In this document: positions 35,601-46,041 of the stretch, one piece after another
Layout: the number at the start of each line of letters is the position of its first letter
Numbering within the stretch: the stretch's first letter is position 1
Assembly: GCF_035046485.1 (NCBI RefSeq)
Contig: NC_085138.1
Location: forward strand, 271,727,694-271,791,693
Direction: 5' to 3'
From: Aedes albopictus
Taxonomy: Eukaryota > Arthropoda > Insecta > Diptera > Culicidae
Length of the DNA: 64,000 nucleotides
Position numbers and translations under genes: made by a program
The notes under the pieces: model-generated
The model's database searches: none
Told to the model about the DNA's origin: nothing
Seen by the model: the letters and a program-made list of their open reading frames with translations, nothing else

Positions 35601-36787
35601 TTAACTCCTGGAGAAATCCCTGATGGAACTCCTGGAGGAATCCCTGATGAAACTCCTGAAGGAATCCCTAATGGAACTCCTGGAGGAATCCCTTATGGAG
35701 GTCTGGGAGGAATCCTTAATTGAACTCCTGAAGGAATCCCTGATGAAACTCTTCGAGGAATCCCTGCAGAAATTCCTGGAAGAATCCCTAATGGAACTCC
35801 TGGAGGAATCCCTGAAGGAACTCCTGGAGAAATCCCTGAAGGTGCTCCTGGAGGAATCCCTGAAGGTGCTCCTGGAGGAATCCCTGATGGTACTCCTGCA
35901 GAAATGCTTGATTTAACTCCTGGAGGAATCCCTGATGGAACTCCTGGAGGAATCCCTTATGAAACTCCTGAAGGAATCCCTGAAGGAACTCCTGGAGGAA
36001 TCCCTGAAGGAACTCCCGGAGGAATCCCTGAAGGAATTTCTGGAGGAATCCCTGAAGGAACTCCTGGAGGAATCCCTGAAGGAATTTTTGGAGGAATCCC
36101 TGATGGAACTCCTGGAGGAATCCCTGAAGGAACTCCTGGAGGAATCCCTGATGGAACTCCTGGAGGAATCCCTGCAGGAACTCCTGGAAGAATCCCTAAT
36201 GGAACTCCTGGAGGAATCCCTGAAGGAGCTCCTGGAGGAATCCCTGAAGGTGCTCCTGGAGAAATCCCTGATGGAACTCCTGGAGCAATCCTCGATGGTA
36301 CTCCTGGAGAAATGCTTGATTTAACTCCTGGAGGAATCCCTGATGGAACTCCTGGAGGAATCCCTGATGAAACTCCCGAAGGAATCCCTAATGGAACTCC
36401 TGGAGGAATCCCTGATGGAACTCCTGGAGGAATCCCAGATGGTACTCCTGGAGGAATCCTTGATTGAACTCCTGGAGGAATCCCTGATGGAACTCCTGAA
36501 GGAATCCCTGCTGGTGTTCCTGGAGGAATCCCTGATAGAACTCCTGGAGAAATGCTTGATTGAACTCCTGGAGGAATCCCTGATGGAACTCCTGGAGGAA
36601 TCCCTTATGGAACTCTGGGAGGAATTCTTGATGGAACTCCTGGAGGAATCCCTGGTGGAACTCCTGGAGGAATTCTTGATTGAACTCCTGGAGGAATCCC
36701 TGACGGATTTTTTGGGAGAAGCCCTGGATGAATTCCTGAAGGAACTCCTTGTGTAATCTTTACATAACTCCTTGGGGAACACCTCAA
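32698..36787 (+). repeat. 24-bp minisatellite, ~4.1 kb
   Basis: The consensus unit is GGAACTCCTGGA plus GGAATCCCTGAA, two related 12-mers (GGAA-n-n-CCTG-R-A). Because 24 is divisible by three, frames stay open over long distances. One plus frame gives ELLEESLK repeats, another GTPGGIPE, and minus frames give LQEFLQGF or SSRSSIRD. Marker variants (AAATGCTTGATTTAAC at 33745, 34080, 34585, 35591, 35906 and 36312; GGTCTGGGAGGAATCC near 33566, 34849 and 35388) show higher-order duplications of several hundred bp. Frames switch between neighbouring stretches, so I treat none as a gene. Confidence 0.95.
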
Positions 36788-36840
36788 ACAGATTTGGAGG
36801 AAGAAAGCAAAAAAACTATAAAAAAAGAAAAATAAACAAA

Positions 36841-37085
36841 ATTAAGCCTAGTAGAGATCTGCTAGACAGCTACTCGATTTCTAGTACCCTTGTCTAGTAG
36901 ATATCTATGAGGTATCGACTAGAAAGCGGGCGAAATTGTTTTCGCCCGATTTGAGGTAGACAAAAATGTTGCACTGGAGGAAGATTTCTATGCGACTGGT
37001 AGTAGATATCCGCTTAAATTTCTACTAGATATTTTATTTTGTCTAGTAGATACCTACTAGATTTCTAGTTGGAATTTCCGAGCGG
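36841..37085. mobile_element. Possible MITE rich in CTAGTAGATATCTA boxes
   Basis: CTAGTAGA, TAGATATCTA and CTACTAGAT boxes recur in both orientations on both sides of a GCGGGCGAAATTG..TTTTCGCCCG hairpin. Ends are not defined. Confidence 0.4.
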
Positions 37086-37089
37086 GCAG

Positions 37090-37561
37090 TTCCATCCGTT
37101 TCATCAGAATCTGCCTGTCTGCTTTCCGTGGGTGTGCGCGATTATCGCGTAGTGGCATTCCTAAAATCACTGTCCTCGAGTGTAGACGATTGTTTAAAAA
37201 ACAAAAATCAAAGACCAGTGTGTATTTTTATGAAGTGGAGTCGTTGAAATAGATTCGCGTGAGTGATAATTTTAGAGCTCTCGTCCACGTAACTGAAGTC
37301 TCATTCGGTTTCTTCGTTGTGCGTGTGAAAAGTGCCGTATTTTCTTACGGTGCTTGTTCCCGGAAAAACGTGGACGTTTTAGCTGCACAAAACAAAAACA
37401 AGAAAACACTATCCAGGAGAAGACACCGCTAGCTGCGATTGCCGTCCGTCGCTGCATCGTTGCGTCAGTGTTCCAACATTTTGACGTTTCGTGGTTGTGA
37501 AATACGGTTCGATTCCCAGTGAAAATCTCGTGAATGTTCTAGGGTGTGATATTTGAATAAA
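37090..37561 (+). promoter_or_regulatory. Promoter and 5' UTR region of the ACSF3-like gene
   Basis: This is unique sequence between the repeat-filled upstream DNA and the start codon. It is GC-richer than its surroundings, and from ~37300 on it has the texture of a mosquito 5' UTR (many GTG/GAAAA runs). TCATTCGG at 37301 and TCAGTGTT at 37466 resemble arthropod initiator elements. I see no convincing TATA box at the right spacing. The start site is therefore a guess. The 24-bp minisatellite ends only ~770 bp upstream of the ATG. Confidence 0.35.
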
Positions 37562-37940
37562 ATGTCCAGATTCGTGCTTGCCAGAAAATGTATAGAGGCA
37601 ATTGCAACCTTCGGTGGTTCCGCCGGCACCACCGCTAGAGTGGCCCCTATTACACAACACAGCAGTCGGTCGCTTTCCACCCAAGCTGGAAAAGTCCATC
37701 AGACGGGAGGTGTCGAACAGCAGCCGGCCGCCGATCCGGAAGCGGTTCATGGCGAACTCCATCAGCGGCTGACCAGCCTTTTCGAGGAGGAAACCAAGCG
37801 AAGTCTGATCGTGCCGCCGTTCAAGCGGGCCCTGCTCCACGGAGAAAAATCAGCCATTAGGGACCATACCGGCGATTACAGCTTCATCCAGATTTACGAG
37901 GCCGTCAAGCGGTTGGCTTTGCAGATTTCCAACTGTTGTG
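37562..37940 (+). CDS. ACSF3: Malonyl-CoA/acyl-CoA synthetase family member 3, mitochondrial: coding exon 1
   Basis: First coding exon, residues 1-126 plus one base of codon 127. The family ligates malonate (or methylmalonate) to CoA with ATP in the mitochondrial matrix, feeding mitochondrial fatty-acid synthesis and malonate clearance (established). Seen here: the ATG at 37562 follows an A-rich context. The first ~45 residues are rich in Arg, Ser, Thr and Ala and almost free of acidic residues, as expected of a mitochondrial presequence. The segment HGEKSAIRDHTGDYSFIQIY is a typical N-terminal opening of the ANL (acyl-CoA synthetase) superfamily. The exon ends at a consensus donor, GTAAGT, at 37941. 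It joins in phase to the exon at 63782, splitting a Gly codon. The ATP-binding signature lies beyond the window. Identification rests on the joined exons 1-3 read by eye, so another ANL member is possible but less likely. Confidence 0.85.
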
Positions 37941-38260
37941 GTAAGTTTGAAATATTAGCTACCTACGGGGATACGCATCAATGAATCATGTTCACAGGGT
38001 TGATGACGAATTGCCAGTGGCGTTTCTAGGAGGCGCTCCAAAAGATTTTTAGATTTTTTTTACCTGCTCACTACTAGGCGCCAACAGAGAAACGCAAACA
38101 TGTAAAAATGACGCATACTCAAACGTTTATCTATCTATTTTTGTTGAACGCAAGAATGACATACGACACTTTCAAGAATGATACACTTCTTGAAATCATC
38201 AATCTCCCGGAACGCCATTACGATTACCTAACAAAAAAGGATACATGTTCTTCCTTCCGA

Positions 38261-39850
38261 AAGCTGAAAGGCATTCCTCGACATGTATCTTCTAAGATTC
38301 CTCCTGGTATTCTCCCACGGATTATTAAAGAGATGTTTATTCAGGGACATTTTAGGAAATTTTAAGGAATTTTTCTACGCAATCACTTGGAACTTCTTTA
38401 GGACTTCCCCAAAAAGTTATTTTACAAGGTGTGTACTACATGGGAAAACCGGAGAAATCTCTGGAATACTCAGGGAATATCTTGAGTATTCAGGGAAATT
38501 TTACTCCGATAAAAAATAAAACATTAGGTGGTATGAATATCAAGTAGTTAACTTAACAACAAAGCTTTTTTTTTTCTTTCGAACATGAGCCTTTACTACA
38601 TGTTTGTAGGTTTTAACTGGTGGCTTGTGGTTCGTGAAGACGTTGGAAATTCCTTAATTATTTGCAAAGCAACTTAAGTCAAGAAGAAATCTGGATAATC
38701 GTGGAACAGGATGGGGGCTCCCAGCCCTGCAAATTCAACGTGGACGTTGATGAACCTGGAAGTTAAAATCCGTATAGAAAATCCGCTACAAGTTTATTTT
38801 TCCAGTAGTTCCGTCAGGGTTGCTGAACTTCGTTAGAAATACCTTCCAGGATTTCTCACGAAATTTCTCCCGTATTTTTCATGCCATTTTTCTTGGTTTT
38901 CTTTTTAGTTTTTTTCCCGGACTTCCGGATTCCTTCCAGGATGCTACCGAAGACCACATTATCATTGATAAAGTAGTCTTCGATGCTACAGAATTACTTC
39001 CCGGTATTGCTCCCAGAGCCCCTCGTGGGATTTTTCCCGAAGCGTTTGCTCAAAGATTTTTTTTATGATTTCTACCAGGATTTATCCCAAATTTTATATA
39101 AGAATTTCTATCGGGATAAATTGTAGAAACTGTCGCAGATTTTTTCCTGAAATTTCTCTCGGGTTTCCTCTTGGATATTTCACGCGATTCCTTGCGGCTT
39201 TCTACTTGGGACTTACCCAGAAGATCTTAACGGAATTTCCCTCAGAGTTGCTACAGGAGTTATTGCTAGGATTCCTACTAGAGTTCCTTCAAGAATTTCT
39301 GTGAACTTTCCTGGTTTTCTACAGGAGCTTCAGCTAGAATATTTCTTAAAGGTTCTCACACGGTTTATTTTGATTTTTAAAGTTTTACCTGAGTTTCTCC
39401 TAGAACTTCTCTCAGAAGATTGCTTACGGTGTTGCTCATGGTCATGGGATGTCTCTCAGTTAGTTTTCTGAATTTACCCTGGTCTTTTTCCTAATATTTT
39501 TTTCCGGAGTGCATTCTGGGATTTTCACAAGAGCTCTTGCTGCTATTTATCATTGAGTTTTTGTAATTTCTTTCAGAGCCTTGTAGTTGTACCGAATTTC
39601 TTGCAGTGATCCATCTGACATATTTTTTTTACAGATTTTCTCTGCATTCCCAGAACTCTTCCCGGAAATTGCCCCGAGATTCTGGATATTCTTTTAATGA
39701 CTTTTTTTTATATGTACTCCTAGAGTGCTTGCAGGGATTTCTCCTCGGGTTTTCCTTCGAATTTCTCCTGGGATAACTTATCAAATTTCTTCTATCATAT
39801 TCCCGGTGAAATATTTGAAGGAATTCAAGTCAAATCTTGCGAGAAACTCC
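38261..39850. repeat. Decayed 12/24-bp minisatellite relic
   Basis: The strand shows a degenerate TTCC-x-GGA-x-TTCCT..rhythm: CCTTCCAGGATTTCTC, ATTTCTACCAGGATTT, CTACTAGAGTTCCTTCAAG, TTCCTGGTTTTCTACAGGAG. It resembles the reverse complement of the 32698-36787 unit, too decayed to set a unit boundary. Confidence 0.5.
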
Positions 39851-40085
39851 GCAAAACCTAATTGAAGAAACTTCGACAGGAACTCCAAAAAAATGATACA
39901 TCTCGGAAAATATTTCTGAGAATAATCCCGAGAGGAAATATTAAGCACATCCAATACCGCGAAAAATGAAACAGAACACTACAAATGTACAATAATACTC
40001 GACGTCACAAATTGACATTTACAACATAAAGCATAAACTTGGTACAATACAACACTGAATATAAATTTGCCCAGTTATCGTATTG

Positions 40086-40112
40086 AATAACACTTTCCAC
40101 ACACAGGATGAC
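40086..40112. repeat. Target-site duplication, left copy, of retroposon copy A
   Basis: AATAACACTTTCCACACACA (plus GGATGAC) at 40086-40112 is repeated at 45794-45820, directly after the poly(A) tail. Confidence 0.9.
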
Positions 40113-41279
40113 ACTTTTCACACACAGCCCTCCCCCTGGATATTCGATCTTGACGCGATGGGAGGGCTTAACCTATTAGCACTTTAGCGCCAGTTCATTC
40201 ACCACCGCTTGGACTTTGAGCTAGATATATCTAGTTTACGAGTTGAGCGCAAGTGAAGGAATCGCCGTAAGTGCTAATGGGAACCAAAGGAGTATCCGTC
40301 GTGCATTTATCACAAGTCAAAAACAAATTATAATTCTGCTTGCATAGACCCAATCTTTGCATTCTTTGAATTTTCTCAAATTTAACAATAATTGTTAAAT
40401 TTAACGTAACGCAAGAGTGGGTATAGGAGGTCTCTGCGTTACACTCATCATTCGTTACTTGAATTCGTTAGTACACAGGACAGGGGACGCTAGGATAAGT
40501 TGACTTACAGCCTTACAGATTAGATTCATTACAATTAGAAAATTATGGACTGATTAGGTAAAGATAAAACTGTTGATTATAGGAGTTTATATTTGTATTT
40601 CTTATTTTTATGGGTTTTGTGAATTTATAAAAGTTGACAAATAATCATTATCATTTTTATTTTTGACAAAAATCAGTTGACTGAACTTTTTTGTTTTTAT
40701 ATCTTAGACGGTATTATTTCACTGATCAAAAAAAGCAGGAATTTAGTTAGGACTTAGGACGATTGACATTGTAAAGGGTTACGATGGATATAATATTACT
40801 TTGGACTGAGATAATCACAGATATGCAGAAGACGACTAGCGAAATTAGAAACACAATTTGATACATTTTTGACTATATTTTGACAAATAGGGTTTGACAA
40901 ATTTCTTTACAATATCGAATGGAAGCTCAAAAAGTGTTATCTAACACTAATATGAGAGTTATTTCGGGATGATGCTGGTGCTGTCAATGACTAACATCGG
41001 TTATTGACACTATTGGTAATCAGCTTGAAATAATTTTCAGAATGTATTATAAAATAACTGAGGATATTATCTGATTATTGTTTGGGGAAGCTGTCAGAAA
41101 AACTAGTTGCCCATATCGGCTAAAAACGCTAGCTCTGGTAGCTGTCTTCGAATAATTTTCAGAAATATCAAATCTTTAAAAATTAGCTATGACACATTTT
41201 TTTTCTTTTAGCTCTTTGTATTTTTCTTAAGAATAGTACTCTGAAGGCGTTAACATAGACATAGACACCCTTTTTTATC

Positions 41280-41905
41280 ACTCATTTTTATGTTTTGCGC
41301 TAACGTAAGAACAAACTGACATTCACAAGACGCGACGCGAGACAAGACATAACACTTATCGTTCTTACAATCGTCAAGGATTTAAAAAATTACCTTTTCT
41401 GTCGACCGGTTTCGGGCGCGATGTTGCCCATCTTCGGGACAATGTCCGACTGGTTACGCTGTCGTACGATGTTCGTACTCGTCCGCAGAAGAGAAATGTT
41501 TTATTTGATGGTGGTGTCAGCCAGACCGAAGAGGCACGATGTGATGGGGGGATCGTCTTCGTTCATCAATGGTTCCTCAGTGTTGGTGATGAACATTGAT
41601 TCCCAGGCGTTTAAATGCGAAGCCTTTCTGACCGGTTTAATCAGCTTCGCATTTTTCCAATTTATATTGTGATGAGATGCCGCCGCATGCGCCGCCACCC
41701 CTGATTCGTTGGTTTTGTTTGTTTCAACTGCTGTTTTATGTTCTCTCAGGCGCACCCTCATCTTGCGGCGTGTTTGGCCAGCGTAACCAGTCGGACTTTG
41801 TCCCGAAGATGGGCAACATCGCGCCCGAAACCGGTCGACAGAAAAGGTAATTTTTTAAATCCTTGACGATTGTAAGAACGATAAGTGTTATGTCTTGTCT
41901 CGCGT
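41280..41905 (-). mobile_element. Penelope-like element fragment with inverted terminal copies
   Basis: The insertion is flanked by 14-bp direct repeats CACCCTTTTTTATC (41266-41279, 41906-41919). Copy B shows the near-identical uninterrupted site. Arms 41335-41461 and 41779-41905 are 127-bp inverted repeats with one visible mismatch. The intervening minus-strand frame is a GIY-YIG endonuclease tail. The inverted arrangement fits the pLTR structures of Penelope-like elements (established for the group). Confidence 0.8.
41501..41800 (-). pseudogene. Penelope-like GIY-YIG endonuclease domain, partial
   Basis: Minus-strand reading shows PTGYAGQTRRKMRVRLREHK, matching the GIY-YIG pattern of Tyr-x-Gly-x-Thr followed by Arg and R-L-x-E-H. 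Further along come AAHAAASHHNINW, AKLIKPVRK and the final E-S-M-F-I catalytic-Glu region, WESMFITNTEEP. The reverse transcriptase is absent, so this is a 5'-truncated element. The endonuclease part is uninterrupted. Confidence 0.78.
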
Positions 41906-42203
41906 CACCCTTTTTTATCTCTGAATGTTGTCCAGTGACCTCGGAGAATTTCGATTATTGAAATATTGTTCAATTATCAAATCATCTTTGGAGCTTCCAT
42001 TCGATCAAAACACTAGTGCGATGGGAAAAGTTAAAAACAGTATTTTTAAAAACTACTACGACCCAATGCTAATTACTACACACTTTGCTCAAGTTGACGA
42101 CATCGTCTAGTCCATCGTGAGTATTGGCCCTAGTAGGGGGAAAGTTGGGAAAGGGTCCAGGCCAAGGGGTCGGACAGCCCGATCTCGTATCAAAATTAGT
42201 AAA

Positions 42204-43872
42204 TGTTGGAGTCAATGAACATCCCTAGCAGCTGGACTCATCAACGACAACTATCTGTGTCGCAACAATGACGTCATCATCAGCATCCATCTATATACTT
42301 ATTTGTCTATTGTTAGTAGTCATTCGTCTCGTCATGTTAGTCTTGTAGTCAGTACAATGTAGCTTTAATAAATGTTACTTTTTATTCGTTTTATTGTTTG
42401 TATAACTCGCGTTTAAATGTTCTCGACCACCCGAAAACGCGGATTACAACAGTGGCGACGAGGATTTTGGAAATCTCGGTGAATTTATGAAGCATTTACC
42501 GAGATGCGTGCAGTGCTCTAAAGGAGAAAAACAATCCATACCATGATCAATCGCCCCGGGTCGAACCATATGCATGCAGTGCCAGCAGCTAAAGATGGTC
42601 CCCACTCAGCAAGACTAACTCAGCTTTCGCAGGGGCAGCATTCGCAACATGCAGATCATGCATCGCAAGCAAATCAATTTTTCTCCTATCAGTCATTCCA
42701 AAATCAATGTTCATCGTATGAGCATCAAGCACCTCAGTACGGTGCCACAGTGGTGCATGTCTACCATCAGACGGAACAACTACCCGTCAAGGTGTCACAA
42801 GATCTCGCAAGGGATGGGCCAAGCACTATTGAGTTATCACAAGCACAATGCGTACCGTCATGCACCACACAGTCGATATCTTCAGTAGACGCAAACATGC
42901 CGCTCGATCCAAAAATTCAACAACACAACGAGACAATGAACAGTATATTGTTGTCTCTACAGCAGCGGCAGTGTGTTATCGATCAACTGATGGCGAAATA
43001 TTTGGCGTCTCGCGATATTCAGTTACTCCCAGTTGGTAGCTACTACACACCGTTCAGCCAAACGGACCCGCCCGTAATACCAGTGACACCATCATCCACG
43101 GAAGATTCCTCCCATGAGCCAGTACATACGAGCAGCATTTCCAACTACAGCAGGGAGGGAGAAGCTTCAACCAAACCAGAGCAGATCGATTCGAGCGATC
43201 CGGCGGAGATCAAGCGTGATTTCTTATTTGATGTGAAACGGCAATCTTTTTCTGCATACAGATTAGACTGTTTCATCAAACCGCAACAAAAGCAGCTACA
43301 ACTGAAACAATCGCAAAATCCGTTGAAAATAAAGTGTTTGATTCATCTAGTAGACCGAAACGGATTTCCAATGCAACGAAAAAGGCATAGCATAATCAAT
43401 GTTATTTTAACTCGTGCACATGTGACCACGTACATAATCTGTAAAGGCCATCACAAATTTCACCGTCAAGGATATGCAATCATTTGGCCTAGAACAACCG
43501 CTACTCGTCGCAAGCTCTTCGTCTGGATTTTACTATGCTTCCTGTTACAGAGCATCTGTGTTTTTCGTAGGCACGAAAAACACCAGGATAGTTCTGATAC
43601 CACTCAACAAATTAGAGGGGGAGATGTTGGAGTCAATGAACATCCCTAGCAGCTGGACTCATCAACGACAACTATCTGTGTCGCAACAATGACGTCATCA
43701 TCAGCATCCATCTATATACTTATTTGTCTATTGTTAGTAGTCATTCGTCTCGTCATGTTAGTCTTGTAGTCAGTACAATGTAGCTTTAATAAATGTTACT
43801 TTTTATTCGTTTTATTGTTTGTATAACTCGCGTTTAAATGTTCTCGACCACCCGAAAACGCGGATTACAACA
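42204..43872 (+). mobile_element. Gag-only LTR retrotransposon with identical LTRs
   Basis: LTRs of 248 bp at 42204-42451 and 43625-43872 are identical by eye, start TGTTGG and end ACAACA. The 5-bp duplication GTAAA is at 42199-42203 and 43873-43877. A likely primer-binding site, TGGCGACGAGGA, starts at 42453. A polypurine tract AGAGGGGGAGA at 43614-43624 abuts the 3' LTR. The 1173-bp interior lacks protease, RT and integrase, so it must be moved by a relative. Identical LTRs imply a recent insertion. Confidence 0.92.
42543..43649 (+). CDS. Gag-like protein of the 42204-43872 LTR element
   Basis: 368 codons from an ATG 92 bp after the 5' LTR, ending 25 bp inside the 3' LTR. The first ~250 residues are rich in Gln, His, Ser and Pro with a Gln/Leu helix-like stretch (ILLSLQQRQCVIDQLMAKYL at about 140-159). 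No Cys-His zinc knuckle is visible. The last ~120 residues (KLFVWILLCFLLQSICVF and the basic stretches) look like out-of-frame or junction sequence created by internal deletion. The role as gag is inferred from position only. Confidence 0.55.
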   Translation: MINRPGSNHMHAVPAAKDGPHSARLTQLSQGQHSQHADHASQANQFFSYQSFQNQCSSYEHQAPQYGATVVHVYHQTEQLPVKVSQDLARDGPSTIELSQAQCVPSCTTQSISSVDANMPLDPKIQQHNETMNSILLSLQQRQCVIDQLMAKYLASRDIQLLPVGSYYTPFSQTDPPVIPVTPSSTEDSSHEPVHTSSISNYSREGEASTKPEQIDSSDPAEIKRDFLFDVKRQSFSAYRLDCFIKPQQKQLQLKQSQNPLKIKCLIHLVDRNGFPMQRKRHSIINVILTRAHVTTYIICKGHHKFHRQGYAIIWPRTTATRRKLFVWILLCFLLQSICVFRRHEKHQDSSDTTQQIRGGDVGVNEHP

Positions 43873-44039
43873 GTAAAATATCACAAATATTAATCCTAAT
43901 ATTAAAAATATCATCAGGTATGCTTTGATTTTTAGAATTGTTTACAACTGACACTTATAAAGTTATTCAGCGGTTTGAAAGTAGAGTTATGTAATTAGAC
44001 TTGGAGCTGTTCAGGAGATGCGGATCAGTAAAGTGACTA

Positions 44040-44974
44040 GGGTAGGGCGGGGCAAGATGAGCACCCTAAGGATCACGTTGAGTTTATTGAAAGTTAACAC
44101 AATTTTTCAAAGTACCTCTCAGTAGTTCTCTTCTATATCTTGTTTTCTATCACCCATAAACATGAGAGGGTTAAAAATTCACAATAAGGATGATTTATTT
44201 GACTAGACAAAAAAGATGTTTTATGGTCAGTTCGAACCTGCTACGGGGCAAGACGAGCACCCCTACGGGGCAAGAAGAGCACTTCATTAAAATCACAATA
44301 TTTTAACAATAAATTGGTCATACACTGATTGATATAGTGAACCTTGTGTATAGCTATGGTATCACGTTCTAAAATTATCATTTTTTTTCGATTATTGAAA
44401 AAAAATGCGGTTTTATAATACTTTATACAAAATGACCCGAAAAACAATAAACGATTATTAGGTTGCTTATTTTTAGAAGTTTACTCAACCAAATAGTTGC
44501 AGAGGTTACGGAAACCTATGTTCGGCACTATTGAGTGGATTACAATAATTTCAAAATATTTTCTATATTACCATCAGGGGTGCTCATCTTGCCCCACTAT
44601 AGGTAAATAACTAAAATTGAATAAATTTTAATGTTTGTTTTCAGAAAATATTTTCTAATGTAAATTAAAATGCTTTGCAGTAAGCTAGTAATGTTGGCTG
44701 ATAACTAGAAATATGGTAAACATTTGATTCTGACATAAAAACCTTATTTTATTCTGATGATTTCTTATAAGAAAATGCTAAAATTCCATGCTATCGACTT
44801 ATTTGACAATATTGTTTAATTCGTTCATTATAAAGTACCTTTTATCAGGTTTACAAACAGGATGAACATTATTCTAACGGATTATGAAGTTGTTTGGGCA
44901 AAATTCATCATAAAAGTAGTAAAACGGAGGGGTGCTCATCTTGCCCCGGGTGGCCATCTTGCCCCGTCCTACCC
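44040..44974. mobile_element. TA-flanked inverted-repeat element with GGGGCAAGATGAGCACC ends
   Basis: Left end GGGTAGGGCGGGGCAAGATG is mirrored at the right by CATCTTGCCCCGTCCTACCC (one mismatch). TA lies on both sides (44038-44039, 44975-44976). Related GGGGCAAGA..GAGCACC boxes recur inside near 44244-44280 and 44934-44948. 935 bp, non-coding, nested in the hAT-like element. Confidence 0.8.
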
Positions 44975-46041
44975 TAATATTCCCGTAGCTGAAATATCCC
45001 AATCACTCGATTCAATTATCGTATAAAGAACCGATTTCTGCCTTTTAAGTATTATTTAAGTGCCTATTTGGTAGGTACTATTAATAGTAGCTAGGAATGC
45101 ACAGTTGATGTTTCAAACCTCGCAAACGACCCCCTATGTCCTGGACATGCATGCATAGGCCGATAATATACATAATACTCGACCGGCAAATTAGAATGCA
45201 ACCTCAACAGATGAGCACAAATTTTCTACGACACTATTCTCACATTTTTCATTCTATTCATCAGCATTGGATTAGGTGGATTTAAGGGAGTCGCTGTATA
45301 GGAAATCAAAAAGTCATGTCTACCATTTTCCCTCATTTATTTATTTGCTGCATCAAACTTGTTCAGGGATACTATAAAAAGTAATTATGATCGTAAGACG
45401 TGGAAAACCTCCAACACAGAGCAGGTACCAAGGTTCCAACAGGCAGAAATTCGCGGAGTGCTTATCTCACATTATATAACCACTGAACTGAACTTGACCA
45501 TTTGTCCTGAAAATAATTGAATTGATTAAATGCAGTAATAGATATTGAATCAGACAAACAAATATACTCTCGCAATAACCCTTGCATTCGACCTCTGTGT
45601 TTCTGTTGACAGATGTTTGTTGATGGGAAAATATTTTCGGTAATCTAGAGCTGCTTTGATGATATTAAAAATATCAAAAATATCAACCTGATATTAAAAC
45701 TTTATCACTGAGGTGACCTCCCCCTTGGTCCAGGCTTTGCTATCAGCTGTCCTGCAGCTCCACCTGGTCACTCTTCAAAAAAAAAAAAAAAAAAATAACA
45801 CTTTCCACACACAGGATGACGAGATTTCATATTTGTTCTGGGTCCATCAGTTATCCTTGAGTTTGTGTTTTGTATATCAGTTCGCCTTTTAGTTCGTAGC
45901 TGCTTTCATAGCTCGGTTTTGTCTAGGAAAACTTATCCTAATAGGCCACCCCAAATCGGGTCTTAACGCAAGACGGCCGCATTTTGATGTCCGTGCTAGG
46001 AACCGGTTTGCCTGTCTTGCAGTTATTTATCGCTAGAAATC

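Larger units (their letters stand above)
42163..45727. mobile_element. hAT-like DNA element (non-autonomous) holding two further insertions
   Basis: 8-bp direct repeats GTCCAGGC (42155-42162 and 45728-45735) flank it, and copy B has a single GTCCAGGC at the site. Terminal repeats are short: CAAGGGG at the left and CCCCTTG at the right. Subterminal AATATCA and TATTAAAAATATCA motifs occur at both ends. No transposase is seen. Without inserts it is roughly 0.96 kb. The class is inferred from duplication length and terminal form. Confidence 0.7.
40113..45793 (+). mobile_element. Unrecognised 1.5-kb poly(A) retroposon, copy A, with nested insertions
   Basis: The segments 40113-41279, 41920-42162 and 45736-45793 together are collinear with copy B at 57202-58690. 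The tail is a run of about 20 A. A 27-bp target duplication flanks the whole. After subtracting inserts it is ~1.47 kb. It shows no reverse transcriptase, no pol III A/B boxes and no LTR. The first bases CCCTCCCCCTGG are shared by both copies apart from 15 extra bases in copy A, so the 5' end looks fixed. The one shared open frame is 61 codons (41925-42110). It may derive from a polyadenylated noncoding RNA mobilised by LINE machinery (inference). Confidence 0.85.

Noticed and set aside
32545..36782. Long open frames rich in LLEESLKE or PGGIPEGT repeats, up to 417 codons
   Set aside because: All come from one 24-bp tandem repeat that keeps frames open on both strands. Frames switch along the array and no start, splice or unique domain is present.
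37553..37561. Upstream non-AUG (TTG) start for the ACSF3-like protein
   Set aside because: The ATG at 37562 is in a good context and gives a normal presequence; there is no reason to extend.
42543..43649. Host membrane protein, because of a hydrophobic stretch near the C-terminus
   Set aside because: The frame is bounded by identical LTRs and ends inside the 3' LTR, so it is element-derived. The hydrophobic stretch follows a probable deletion junction.
40113..45793. One large LTR retrotransposon
   Set aside because: The ends are a poly(A) tail and a 27-bp target duplication, not LTRs. The internal LTRs belong to a separate smaller insertion.
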